NCBI GenBank assembly: GCA_964501945.1
Contig: CAZCTY010000005.1
Location: forward strand, 1 to 40,158
Length of the DNA stretch: 40,158 nt
Direction of reading: 5' to 3'
DNA from: 21-14-0-10-32-9 sp964501945
Lineage (GTDB): Archaea > Nanobdellota > Nanobdellia > Woesearchaeales > 21-14-0-10-32-9
The number at the start of each line of letters is the position of its first letter. Position 1 is the first letter of the stretch. The position numbers and the translations under genes are program-made. Positions 15,682 to 23,440 of this stretch are shown in pieces. The notes under the pieces are model-generated. The model saw nothing but the letters and a program-made list of their open reading frames with translations. It made no database searches and was not told where the DNA came from.

Positions 15682-16446
15682 ATGAGCATATTCATAAACA
15701 ACAGAAAAAATCAGAAAATAGCGGTTCTTGTTGAAAGGGCGAAAGAAAACAAGGGTTTGGCTTTTGTAATGCATGGTCTTGGCGGTTTTAAAGAGCAACC
15801 CTACGTAAAAACTTTTGCTGATGCTTTTTTAGAATCTGGATTCAATGTTGTAATATTTGATACAACCAATTCTTTTGGAGAAAGCGAAGGAAAATATGAA
15901 GATGCAACTACTACTAATTATTACGAAGATTTAGAGGATGTAATTAAGTGGGCGAAGTCTCAAGATTTTTATTCAGAACCTTTTTTTCTCGTAGGACACA
16001 GCTTGGGAGGGATAAGTACAGGTATGTATGCTGAGAATTTCCCTAGAGAAGTTAAAGGTGTTGCACCAATATCTACTGTAGTTTCAGGAAAAATAAGTTT
16101 TGAAGCTCATGATTTTGAGGAATTAGAGAAATGGAAGAAAACAGGCTGGCGAACAAAAGTAGGTTATAGTAGCGGAATAAAAAAGACTTTAAAATGGACT
16201 CATATGGAAGATAGGTTGAAGCACGACTTGTTGCTCAAAGTAAATAATTTGACGATGCCTGTTTTATTAATTGTTGGAGAAAACGATCTTAGCACGCCTC
16301 CAAAGCATCAAAAAGTATTATACGATGCGATTTCAGGAGAAAAAGAGCTTCATGTAATAAAAGATGCACCTCATACGTTTAGAGAAGATGTTCATTTAAA
16401 TGAAATAAAAAAAATATTCTTTGAATGGATAAAAAAACACTCATAA
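15682..16446 (+). CDS. Alpha/beta hydrolase (serine esterase/peptidase-like)
   Basis: 254 residues. MHGLGGFKE (30-38) forms the oxyanion-side loop, GHSLGG (105-110) is the nucleophile elbow with Ser107, VGEND gives Asp202 and DAPHTF gives His231, a complete triad in the right order. There is no signal peptide, so it is cytosolic. The substrate cannot be assigned; esterase, lipase-like or acyl-peptidase activity are all possible. Codon use is unlike the neighbours (many A-ending codons such as GGA, ATA and GTA), and the gene lies right after the duplicated tRNA-Leu flank, so lateral acquisition is plausible. Confidence 0.88.
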   Translation: MSIFINNRKNQKIAVLVERAKENKGLAFVMHGLGGFKEQPYVKTFADAFLESGFNVVIFDTTNSFGESEGKYEDATTTNYYEDLEDVIKWAKSQDFYSEPFFLVGHSLGGISTGMYAENFPREVKGVAPISTVVSGKISFEAHDFEELEKWKKTGWRTKVGYSSGIKKTLKWTHMEDRLKHDLLLKVNNLTMPVLLIVGENDLSTPPKHQKVLYDAISGEKELHVIKDAPHTFREDVHLNEIKKIFFEWIKKHS

Positions 16447-16532
16447 AAAAAGAGTTGTACATAAAAAGTGCAAAGCCTTCCTTGCAAGTTTCTTTTTTCT
16501 TCCCAGCAACTTTTTTTTGGTTTTTATCAACA

Positions 16533-16544
16533 ATTATATAAATA
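16533..16544 (+). promoter_or_regulatory. TATA box before the broken transporter gene
   Basis: ATTATATAAATA lies 20-31 nt before ATG 16564 and has the position expected for a leaderless gene. Confidence 0.5.
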
Positions 16545-16563
16545 AATTCTGTGCGCGAACATT

Positions 16564-17732
16564 ATGACTTCAGCTCTAAAGGCTAATATTTGGAAATACT
16601 TCATTATTTTATTAACTGAGCGTCGTAATTATATTCCTATTTTGTCTTTGTATTTTTTATCTTTGCCCGATACTACTGCTCAGCAGATTGGTTTGTATAT
16701 TGGTATTGGTTCTCTTGCTGGTTTTTTGCTTGAAATTCCTTCTGGTTATTTAGCTGATACTTTCGGTCATAAATTTTCTTTGATTTTGGCTAAGCTGTCT
16801 CTTTTGCTCTCGACTTGTTTTTTTGTTTTTAGTTCGTCTTTAATTTATTTCATTTTTGGGTCTGTGTTTATTTCGGCGGGTTTTGCCTTTGCGTCAGGTA
16901 CGAGTAGTGCGTTTTTTCACAACACTTTAACTAATTTGAATAGGGAAAGTGAATTTGGAACTTTAAGTGGGAAGATTCGTGGTTATGTTTCTTTGGTTTC
17001 TGCTTTTTTGATTTTGGCTTTACCTTTTTTATCTAGTTTTTCTTTGCTTATGCCGATTAAGGCATTTTAATCTTTGACATTCTTGGTTTGTTTGTTGCAT
17101 TTTCTCTGCATAGCCCTAAAATGATTTATTCCGCAGACGATGTTAAAGGCGAGGGTATTTTATCTCAGTTGAAGCGTTTTAAGGGCACTGGTTTTTATTT
17201 AACTTCTATTTTTATTGGTGTAATTTCTGGTTTTATGTTTGGTTTATCAGGTTACAAAGAGCCTTTCGTTGAATCTTTAGGCATGCCTGTTGTTTTAATT
17301 GGTTTTATTATGGCGTCATCTAGGTTTTTTTGATTTATTTTTAGTCGTAAGTTGAGTTTGTTAAAAAAATTAAAAATAAAAGAATTATTTTCCATCGAAG
17401 TTTTTTTGTTCTCTGGCATTATTATTTTGAGTGCTTTGTTAAGCAATCCTTATTTAATAGGGTTGTTTATTGCTTTGCTTAAAGGTTATTTTTATGCTAG
17501 AAAAAGCATTATTGAAGAATTTATGCTGTCTAAGTTTTCTTTTAACAAAAGGTATAAAGCGACTTTATTATCTATTAAGAGTCAAATGAGTATGTTGTTT
17601 CAATCAGTTATATCTTTCCTGGTGGGGTTCATCATGGTTTTATCTTTTAGTTTGGGTTTTTTCATTTCGGGTATTGTTTTGTTTCTAATTCTTATTACTC
17701 TGTATCCTTTTGTTAAGAAAGTTCTTGATTGA
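16564..17732 (+). pseudogene. Broken MFS transporter
   Basis: Three hydrophobic blocks read as one Major Facilitator protein of about 389 residues. The first part (16564-17070) has five TMs and the MFS signature region GYLADTFGHK between TM2 and TM3. The frame is lost at the T run 17064-17067; one extra T there would restore A-F-L-I-F-D and continue into the second part (from 17071). At 17331-17333 an in-frame TGA interrupts the chain, after which the same frame continues to 17732 with further TMs. UGA is a normal stop elsewhere here, so this is a double lesion. Substrate unknown. Confidence 0.85.
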
Positions 17733-17798
17733 CATAAATCGGTTTTTATTTTGTTCTCTTAGTTGTGTTTCTTCTTATGTTCACAGTATCACATTATC

Positions 17799-17813
17799 AA
17801 AACCTTTTTAAAT
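17799..17813 (+). promoter_or_regulatory. Probable promoter of the ribosomal protein operon
   Basis: AAAACCTTTTTAAAT resembles the AAAC-TTT-AAA promoters in this window. It would start transcription near 17838 and give a leader of about 185 nt before uL3. A second TATA-like string, CATATAATTTATG, at 17843-17855 would give a shorter leader. Confidence 0.45.
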
Positions 17814-17833
17814 CAGTCTGTATTTCCATGACT

Positions 17834-17970
17834 TCACGAGTTCATATAATTTATGTGTGTCTCGTGTATAACAGGACCTGAAAAGAGGTTTTTGAAATCA
17901 TTTTTTGTGGTTTCTTAACAAAAACTTCAATAATAGGCCCTTTTAACAAAAATCGTGTTCATTCACGCAA
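17834..17970 (+). promoter_or_regulatory. Structured 5' leader of the ribosomal protein operon
   Basis: Three inverted repeats lie in the leader: CACGAG (17835-17840) with CTCGTG (17861-17866); GAGGTTTTTG (17885-17894) with CAAAAACTTC (17919-17928), ten pairs with one G-T; and CGTG (17954-17957) with CACG (17964-17967). The second stem would hide the GAGG sequence. Such leaders are known sites for feedback by ribosomal proteins such as uL4 or uL1 in other organisms; use as a regulator here is inferred. Confidence 0.4.
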
Positions 17971-18021
17971 ATGGCAAGCAAGTGTTTTGTTTGTTTTAAA
18001 AACAAGTATGGGATAAATTAA
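17971..18021 (+). CDS. Possible 16-residue leader peptide before uL3
   Basis: ATG 17971 opens 16 codons, MASKCFVCFKNKYGIN, ending TAA at 18019-18021, one base before the uL3 ATG at 18023. Its first codons ATGGCAAGCAAG almost copy the uL3 start ATGGCAAGTAAA, so the start region looks duplicated. It could couple translation to uL3 or be a decoy start. No ribosome site precedes it and it may not be translated. Confidence 0.3.
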   Translation: MASKCFVCFKNKYGIN

Positions 18022-18022
18022 A

Positions 18023-19021
18023 ATGGCAAGTAAAGGAAGACCAAGATTTGGAAGTATGGGTGTTTGGCCTAGAAAAAGAGCAAAGCGCCCCTATGCTAGG
18101 ATAAGATCTTTTCCTAAAGTAAAAGAGGCTAAGCCTTTGTTTTTTCCTGCATATAAGGCAGGTATGACTCGGGCGGCGGTTTTAGGAAATGATAAAAACA
18201 AAACTAATTTCGGGATTGAAGAATCTCAAGCGGTTACAATACTTGAGTGTCCACCTATTAAAATAGCTGCTGTTAGGCTTTACAAAATAGATGGTCGTGA
18301 AGAGATTGTTGCTAAGCAATTAAATTTTAAAGCTGATAAAGAATTATTTAGAAAAGTTCTCAAAATTGGCTCTGATAAATTGGCTACAGCTAAAGATTTG
18401 GACGAGTTGAATTTGGATGATTTTTCTGATTTAACAATTCAAGTTTATACTATGCCTAAGCAAATCGGGCTTAAGAAAACACCTGAATTATTTGAGATGG
18501 AGCTTGGTGGATCTTTAAAGGACAAAGTTGAATTTGTCAAGTCAAAGATTGATGCGCCTATTTCTGTCTCTGAGGTCTTAAAAGAAGGTCAATTAATTGA
18601 TGTTCATGGAGTAACTAAAGGTTTTGGTTTTCAAGGCCCTGTAAAAAGGTTCGGTATTGGTCTTAAAGATCATAAATCTGAGAAGGGTAGGAGAGCTCCT
18701 GGTTCTGTTGGTAGCTGGATCGGTCAAGCTCATATTGCTCATCGTGTGCCGAGGGCTGGTCAAACAGGTTATCACTTAAGGACTCAACATAATAATTTAA
18801 TTATGAAAATAGGGGATAATCCTGATGATGTGAATCCGAAAGGCGGTTTTATTAATTATGGTCTTGTAAAGTCTAATTATTTAATGGTTAGAGGGTCTGT
18901 TCAAGGCGCTAAGAAAAGACTTTTGTTTTTAGCTGATCCTGTTAGGGCTGTTAATAAGAAAGTTAATTTTTCATCTGAAAGTATAAAGCATGTGAGTAAA
19001 GACTCACCTCAAGGGAATTAA
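18023..19021 (+). CDS. rpl3: Ribosomal protein uL3
   Basis: 332 residues, archaeal/eukaryotic-type uL3 of the large subunit. FPAYKAGMTRA (41-51) and, near 196-212, GVTKGFGFQGPVKRFG mark the family; the long loop that reaches the peptidyl transferase centre follows, with HKSEKGRRAPGSVGSW (about 216-231). First gene of the long ribosomal operon, behind a structured leader. Length is normal for Archaea. Confidence 0.97.
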   Translation: MASKGRPRFGSMGVWPRKRAKRPYARIRSFPKVKEAKPLFFPAYKAGMTRAAVLGNDKNKTNFGIEESQAVTILECPPIKIAAVRLYKIDGREEIVAKQLNFKADKELFRKVLKIGSDKLATAKDLDELNLDDFSDLTIQVYTMPKQIGLKKTPELFEMELGGSLKDKVEFVKSKIDAPISVSEVLKEGQLIDVHGVTKGFGFQGPVKRFGIGLKDHKSEKGRRAPGSVGSWIGQAHIAHRVPRAGQTGYHLRTQHNNLIMKIGDNPDDVNPKGGFINYGLVKSNYLMVRGSVQGAKKRLLFLADPVRAVNKKVNFSSESIKHVSKDSPQGN

Positions 19022-19034
19022 AGGTTGATTGCTG

Positions 19035-19991
19035 ATGGAACTCAAAATTTTAAACAAGGATGCAAAAGACACGGGCAAAATTAAGTTGCCTGTTCAATTT
19101 AGTGAAGAAGTTAGATCTGATTTAGTTAAAAGAGCGGTTCTTGCTATTCAGGCGAATACGCGTCAAAGGTATGGTGCTAGCCCTGAGGCGGGTAAGCGAG
19201 CTGTTTCTTATGTATCTAAAAGAAGAAGGGCTTATAAAACGACTTATGGTATTGGTCAGTCTAGGACGCCTAGGAAGGTTATCTCAAGGAGTGGTACTAG
19301 GTTTAATTGGGTTGGTGCTTTTGCACCTCAAACTGTTGGTGGTAGGAGAGCTCATCCTCCAAAGGCATCTAAGATTTGGTCTCAAAAAATTAATATTGAT
19401 GAAAACAGGAAAGCTATTAGGAGCGCGTTGTCTGCTTCTGTGATTTCTTCTTTTGTTAAAGAAAGAGGTCATGTTGTGCCTGATAATTATCCTTTTGTTT
19501 TATCTGATGATTTTCTTAGTATTTCTAAGACATCTGAGCTTAAAAAAGCTCTTGAAGCTCTTGGATTCTCTGATGAGTTAAAGCGTGCATCTTCTAGGAA
19601 GATTCGTGCAGGTAAAGGCAAGCTCAGAGGTAGAAGGTATAGATCTAAGAAAAGCATTTTATTTGTTGTATCTAATAAAGCTGAGTTATTTAAAGCAGTA
19701 TCGAACCTTCCAGGTTGTGAAGTTGCTTTAGTCTCTGATTTGAATGCTTTATTGCTCGCTCCAGGTGCTGTTCCTGGCAGGTTAGCTTTGTTCTCTGAAT
19801 CTGCGATTAAATTACTTGAAGAGCGTGGTTTATTTATTAAAAAACCAAATGGGGTTTCTAAAAAAGAGGATGTTGTTAAAGAAAAACCTAAAGCGTCAAA
19901 AAAAGTTTCAAAGAAAGTTTCAAAGAAATCATCAAGTACTGTTAAAAAATCAAAAACTGTGAAAAAGAAGACAGTGAGGGATAAAAAATGA
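19035..19991 (+). CDS. rpl4: Ribosomal protein uL4 with Lys-rich tail
   Basis: 318 residues from ATG 19035 (TTG 19029 would add two). The basic loop that enters the exit tunnel, RQRYGASPEAGKRAVS followed by KRRRAYKTTYGIGQ (about 39-75), and GGRRAHPPK (about 101-109) are typical. The last 45 residues are a Lys/Ser/Val string (KKVSKKVSKKSS and similar) that goes beyond the usual archaeal length of about 250-260. The gene ends in an ATGA overlap with uL23. uL4 is a classic regulator of its own operon in bacteria; no such site is proven here. Confidence 0.96.
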   Translation: MELKILNKDAKDTGKIKLPVQFSEEVRSDLVKRAVLAIQANTRQRYGASPEAGKRAVSYVSKRRRAYKTTYGIGQSRTPRKVISRSGTRFNWVGAFAPQTVGGRRAHPPKASKIWSQKINIDENRKAIRSALSASVISSFVKERGHVVPDNYPFVLSDDFLSISKTSELKKALEALGFSDELKRASSRKIRAGKGKLRGRRYRSKKSILFVVSNKAELFKAVSNLPGCEVALVSDLNALLLAPGAVPGRLALFSESAIKLLEERGLFIKKPNGVSKKEDVVKEKPKASKKVSKKVSKKSSSTVKKSKTVKKKTVRDKK

Positions 19992-20248
19992 GTGATCATC
20001 CTGTAATAAAATATCCGTTGGCCACTGAGAAAAGTATAAGGCTCATGGAGTCAGAAAACAAATTAATATTTGTAGTTAGTATAGATGCTAGAAAACAGGA
20101 AATAGCTAAAGCTATTGAAGACGAGTTTAAAGTAAAAGTAGAGAAGGTTAGAACATTGATTGATACTAAAGGTAGGAAGAAAGCGTACATATCTTTCTCT
20201 CCTGAAACTCCTGCTATAGATGTTGCTACTAAACTAGGTTTAATGTGA
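19988..20248 (+). CDS. rpl23: Ribosomal protein uL23
   Basis: 86 residues, usual length. YPLATEKSIRLME (about 8-20) and the end segment KVRTLIDTKGRKKAYISF (about 54-71) mark uL23, which binds 23S rRNA at the tunnel exit, the docking site for SRP and the SecY translocon. The start overlaps the uL4 stop (ATGA). Confidence 0.96.
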   Translation: MSDHPVIKYPLATEKSIRLMESENKLIFVVSIDARKQEIAKAIEDEFKVKVEKVRTLIDTKGRKKAYISFSPETPAIDVATKLGLM

Positions 20249-20261
20249 AGGTGCTATTCAA

Positions 20262-20966
20262 ATGGGAAAAAACTTAATTCAACAAAGACGGGGAAGGGGA
20301 ACTAACAGATTTAGAGCTCCTGATTTTAGATATAAAGGCGAGATAAAGATGCTTAATAAATCATCTTATACTGTTGTAGGTCTGGTTAGGTGCCCAGGTC
20401 ATAGTGCTCCTTTAATAGAAGCTGAATATGATGATAGGTCTACGAGTTTATTGATAGCGCCTGAGGGTATCTCTGTTGGTGATAGGATTGATCTTTCATC
20501 TCAAGAAATCAAACCAGGTAACATAATTGCTCTAAAAGACGTCCCGGAAGGTACTAGTGTTTTTTGTATCGAGGCAAAGCCTGGTGATGGGGGTAAATTT
20601 GTTAGAGGTTCTGGCTCTTATGCTAAAGTTGTGGGTAAATCTGCTGATAGTATAAGTGTATTATTACCTTCAAAAAAACAAAAGTCTTTCCATCCTAATT
20701 GTAGGGCTATGGTTGGTGTTGCTGCTGGTGGTGGCAGGGTTGATAAGCCATTATTAAAAGCAGGTAAAAAACATCATATTGCAAAATCAAAAAACAAATA
20801 CTATCCTATTGTGTCTGGTTCTGCTATGAACGCAGTTGCTCATCCATTTGGGAACAAGAGGACTTCGCGTAAGTCTAAGGCAAGACCTGCACCTAAAGAT
20901 GCTCCGGCAGGTAGGAAAGTTGGTATGATTAGACCTAAGCGGTCTGGTAGGAGAACTAAGAAATAA
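20262..20966 (+). CDS. rpl2: Ribosomal protein uL2
   Basis: 234 residues. uL2 lies close to the peptidyl transferase centre and supports subunit joining. RGRGTNRFRAPDFRYKGEI at the N-terminus and AAGGGRVDKPLLKAGKKHH (about 150-168) are clear. The C-terminal signature reads MNAVAHPFGNKRTS, where most archaeal and eukaryotic uL2 have AMN-V-D/E-HPFGGG; the functional His is kept but the acidic residue and the glycine run are gone. A GAAGGTG site precedes the ATG. Confidence 0.96.
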   Translation: MGKNLIQQRRGRGTNRFRAPDFRYKGEIKMLNKSSYTVVGLVRCPGHSAPLIEAEYDDRSTSLLIAPEGISVGDRIDLSSQEIKPGNIIALKDVPEGTSVFCIEAKPGDGGKFVRGSGSYAKVVGKSADSISVLLPSKKQKSFHPNCRAMVGVAAGGGRVDKPLLKAGKKHHIAKSKNKYYPIVSGSAMNAVAHPFGNKRTSRKSKARPAPKDAPAGRKVGMIRPKRSGRRTKK

Positions 20967-20976
20967 GGTGTGATTT

Positions 20977-21357
20977 ATGGCAAAAAAAATATTCACGTAT
21001 CGAGGAAAAACTTTGGACGAGCTTAAAACTCTGTCTATAAAGGAGTTAGCTGAGCTTTTTCCAGCTAGGCAAAGAAGGAAAATTAAAAGAGGTCTCTCTG
21101 ATAAGGAGAAGATGCTTGTTGAAAAGTTGGAGAAAAAGGATAATGTTAAGACTCATTTAAGGCAAATGATTGTTTTTCCTAAAATGGTTGGTAAAACGCT
21201 TAAGATTCACATTGGTAAAGAATATGTTCCTGTGACTATTCAGGAAGAGATGATTGGTTTTTACTTAGGAGAGCTTGCTTTGACGAGGAAAAGAGTATCT
21301 CACGCTGGTCCAGGTGTTGGTGCTACTAGGTCGTCTTCGGCAACGACTAAGAGGTAA
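20977..21357 (+). CDS. rps19: Ribosomal protein uS19
   Basis: 126 residues of the small-subunit head. The core LFPARQRRKIKRGL, PKMVGKTLKIHIGKEYVPVT (about 68-87) and the end RKRVSHAGPGVGATRSS match archaeal uS19. It starts 10 nt after uL2 and the length is within the archaeal range. Confidence 0.96.
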   Translation: MAKKIFTYRGKTLDELKTLSIKELAELFPARQRRKIKRGLSDKEKMLVEKLEKKDNVKTHLRQMIVFPKMVGKTLKIHIGKEYVPVTIQEEMIGFYLGELALTRKRVSHAGPGVGATRSSSATTKR

Positions 21358-21368
21358 GGGTTTTTAAT

Positions 21369-22064
21369 ATGAAGACTAAATATGCATTTCAAGGGATGAA
21401 GGAAAACATGGCTAGAGCTTTGTCTAAAGATCTGGGCATTTCAACTAAGGTTTCAATAGAGATTGCGAACTTTTTGAGAGGTAGATCTAGTGCTGAGGCT
21501 AAAGTTATTTTAGAGAGGGTTTTAAAGAAAAAACAACCTATTCCTTTCAAGAGATTTACAGATGGTGTTGGTCATAGGAAAGGCGCGGGTTTAGCTTCGG
21601 GGAGGTTCCCTGAAAAAGCTTCTGAGGCTTTCCTTACTTTAATAAAGCAGTGTGAGGCTAACGCTCAAGCTAAAGGTTTATCTTCTGATTTGAGGATTGT
21701 TCATTTAGTTCCTCAAAAAGGAACTAACATGTTCAGGCATGGTCGTCAGAGGAGGAGAACTTATAAGAGGACTCATTTAGAAATAGTTTTAGAGGAAATG
21801 GAGCCTGTTAAAAAAGAGAAAAAGCCTGTTTCAAAAAAGAAAGAAGCGGTCTCTGAAAAGAAAACTGCTAAAGCTGAGAGCTCTGATGCAAGTAAGACAA
21901 ACACCTCACCTAAAGAAGACGTTGTTAAAAAGGATGATGTCAAAAAGGCTTCAGCTAAAGAAGACGTTGTTAAAAAGGATGATGTTAAAAAAGATTCGGC
22001 AAAAAAAGATGTTGAGTCTCTAAAAGATGATTCAAGTAAAAAAACCGATGAGGAACAAAAATGA
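21369..22064 (+). CDS. rpl22: Ribosomal protein uL22 with repeat tail
   Basis: 231 residues. The first 145 are standard archaeal uL22 (RAL-SKDLGIS-KVSIEIAN, then RHGRQRRRTYKRTHLEIVLEE-like end, about 120-140), lining the exit tunnel. The remaining 85 form a Lys/Asp/Ala/Ser tail not found in the core family, including two copies of a 15-residue unit starting KEDVVKKDDVKK (nt 21912-21956 and 21957-22001). The gene overlaps uS3 by 4 nt. Confidence 0.95.
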   Translation: MKTKYAFQGMKENMARALSKDLGISTKVSIEIANFLRGRSSAEAKVILERVLKKKQPIPFKRFTDGVGHRKGAGLASGRFPEKASEAFLTLIKQCEANAQAKGLSSDLRIVHLVPQKGTNMFRHGRQRRRTYKRTHLEIVLEEMEPVKKEKKPVSKKKEAVSEKKTAKAESSDASKTNTSPKEDVVKKDDVKKASAKEDVVKKDDVKKDSAKKDVESLKDDSSKKTDEEQK

Positions 22065-22930
22065 TTGAGAGAAAATTCGTTTCGCAAAATATGAAAGAAT
22101 TCCTTGTTAAAGATTTTTTATTCAAGGAGCTTAACAGGGTAGGACTTAGTGGTGTTGCTCTTCAAAGAACTCCTCTTGGGGAGAAAGTTATTGTTTCAGC
22201 TTCAAGGCCGGGTTTAGTTGTTGGTAAGGGCGGGTCTAACATTGCTCGTCTAACAAAGGTTTTGAAAGAGAAATTTGATTTAGAAAATCCTCAAATTGAA
22301 ATTGAAGAAGTAAAAGATCCTAGGGGTAATGCTGCTATTACTGCTGAGATGATTGCAAACTCTCTTGAAAGATTTGGCTCTGCTAGGTTTAAGGGTGTTG
22401 GTCATAAAGCTATTAACTCAGTTATTGACTCTGGCTCTTTAGGTGTTGAAATTTTAATATCTGGTAAAATTCCTAGTAGTAGGGCGAAGACTTGGAGATT
22501 TTATCAAGGTTACTTAAAAAAATGTGGGGACGTCGCGGTCTCTGGCGTTGATGAGGCTATGCAAGTTGCTAAGTTGAAAACTGGTATTGTTGGTATTCAA
22601 GTTAAGATTATGCCTAGTTCAACTATTTTACCTGATAAATTAAATTTAAAAGATTTCTCAGATGTAGAAATTTCTGAGGTTGCTCAATCAGAACCGGTTG
22701 AGGTATCTGAAGGGGTTGATGAATCTCAAGAAGTTGTATCTGAGGATGTTGCTAATGAAAATGTCGGCGCTGAGGAAAAAGAATCTGAGGATTCTGATGA
22801 GAAGACTACTAAGAAGGCAGCTAAGACTGTAGCTAAGAAAGCTACAAAGAAAACAACTAAAAAGACTACTAAGAAGGCAGCTAAAAAAGCAACTGCTAAA
22901 GATAAAGATGATGTGGTTGATGAAAAATGA
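22061..22930 (+). CDS. rps3: Ribosomal protein uS3 with Lys/Ala tail
   Basis: 289 residues. The KH domain with PGLVVGKGGSNIARL (about 48-62; GKGG loop) binds rRNA at the mRNA entry; SGKIPSSRAKTWRFYQGYLKKCG (about 133-155) is the C-terminal domain signature. After residue 205 the chain turns acidic and then ends in KKTTKKTTKKAAKK-type repeats, an extension past the usual archaeal uS3. The ATGA start overlaps uL22. Confidence 0.96.
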   Translation: MIERKFVSQNMKEFLVKDFLFKELNRVGLSGVALQRTPLGEKVIVSASRPGLVVGKGGSNIARLTKVLKEKFDLENPQIEIEEVKDPRGNAAITAEMIANSLERFGSARFKGVGHKAINSVIDSGSLGVEILISGKIPSSRAKTWRFYQGYLKKCGDVAVSGVDEAMQVAKLKTGIVGIQVKIMPSSTILPDKLNLKDFSDVEISEVAQSEPVEVSEGVDESQEVVSEDVANENVGAEEKESEDSDEKTTKKAAKTVAKKATKKTTKKTTKKAAKKATAKDKDDVVDEK

Positions 22931-23130
22931 AAGTTAAAGATATTAGAAAATTAAAGCAAGAAGAGCGTGTTAAAAAAATAGCTGATGCTAAGCGCGAATT
23001 AATGGTGCTTCAAGGTCAGGCTAAAACGGGTACGCCTCCTAAAAATCCTGGTATGATTAAAAAGCTCAGGAAGACTCTTGCTAAATTTCAAACAGTTGAG
23101 AATGAAGAAAAAATTAAGGAGGAACAGTAG
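22927..23130 (+). CDS. rpl29: Ribosomal protein uL29
   Basis: 67 residues, two charged helices as in uL29, with LMVLQGQAKTGTPPKNP in the hairpin and IKKLRKTLAKFQTV in the second helix. It sits near the tunnel exit beside uL23. The start overlaps the uS3 stop (ATGA). Confidence 0.93.
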   Translation: MKVKDIRKLKQEERVKKIADAKRELMVLQGQAKTGTPPKNPGMIKKLRKTLAKFQTVENEEKIKEEQ

Positions 23131-23133
23131 TTA

Positions 23134-23436
23134 ATGCCAGAAATAGATCCAATAACGGGCTTACCAAAAGAACTTGGCGTTTGGGAAAACATCGCTAAGG
23201 AAAATCAAAAGATAACTATCAAAGTCATTAAGAAAAAATTCGGCAAGAAACACACCGTCGTTGAAGGTATAAATCAACACGAAGTCGATGTGAAAGAACT
23301 TGCTAAAAAACTTAAAAACAAATTTGCCTGCGGGGGCACCTCGAAAGGAGGCTTAATTGAGCTTCAAGGGGATCATTCCCGTGAGATAAGAAAAGAACTC
23401 ATCAAGGAGGGCTTCGCGCCTGATTCGATTGATTAG
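23134..23436 (+). CDS. Translation initiation factor aIF1 (SUI1)
   Basis: 100 residues. ITIKVIKKKFGKKHTVVEGI (about 27-46) and FACGGTSKGGLIELQGDH (about 64-81) are the SUI1 fold motifs; the factor binds the P site and checks start-codon choice. A strong AAGGAGGA site at 23115-23122 precedes the ATG at 23134, unlike most neighbours. Position after uL29 and before Rnp1 is a common archaeal order. Codons are richer in C and G at the third base (GGC, ATC, CCA, TTC) than in adjoining genes. Confidence 0.93.
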   Translation: MPEIDPITGLPKELGVWENIAKENQKITIKVIKKKFGKKHTVVEGINQHEVDVKELAKKLKNKFACGGTSKGGLIELQGDHSREIRKELIKEGFAPDSID

Positions 23437-23440
23437 GAAA

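Noticed and set aside
17061..17075. Programmed frameshift in the MFS gene
   Set aside because: The T run is short, there is no clear slippery heptamer or stimulator, and a downstream stop also breaks the gene.
17331..17333. Recoded UGA (selenocysteine or tryptophan) in the MFS gene
   Set aside because: UGA ends many other genes here, no selenocysteine element is visible and the gene has a second lesion.
17828..17881. A 17-codon upstream frame in the ribosomal operon leader
   Set aside because: It overlaps the first inverted repeat, starts before or at the likely transcription start and has no ribosome site.
19487..19999. Minus-strand 170-residue frame inside uL4
   Set aside because: uL4 is unmistakable on the plus strand; the opposite frame is a Thr/Phe/Ser-rich shadow of its Lys-rich tail.
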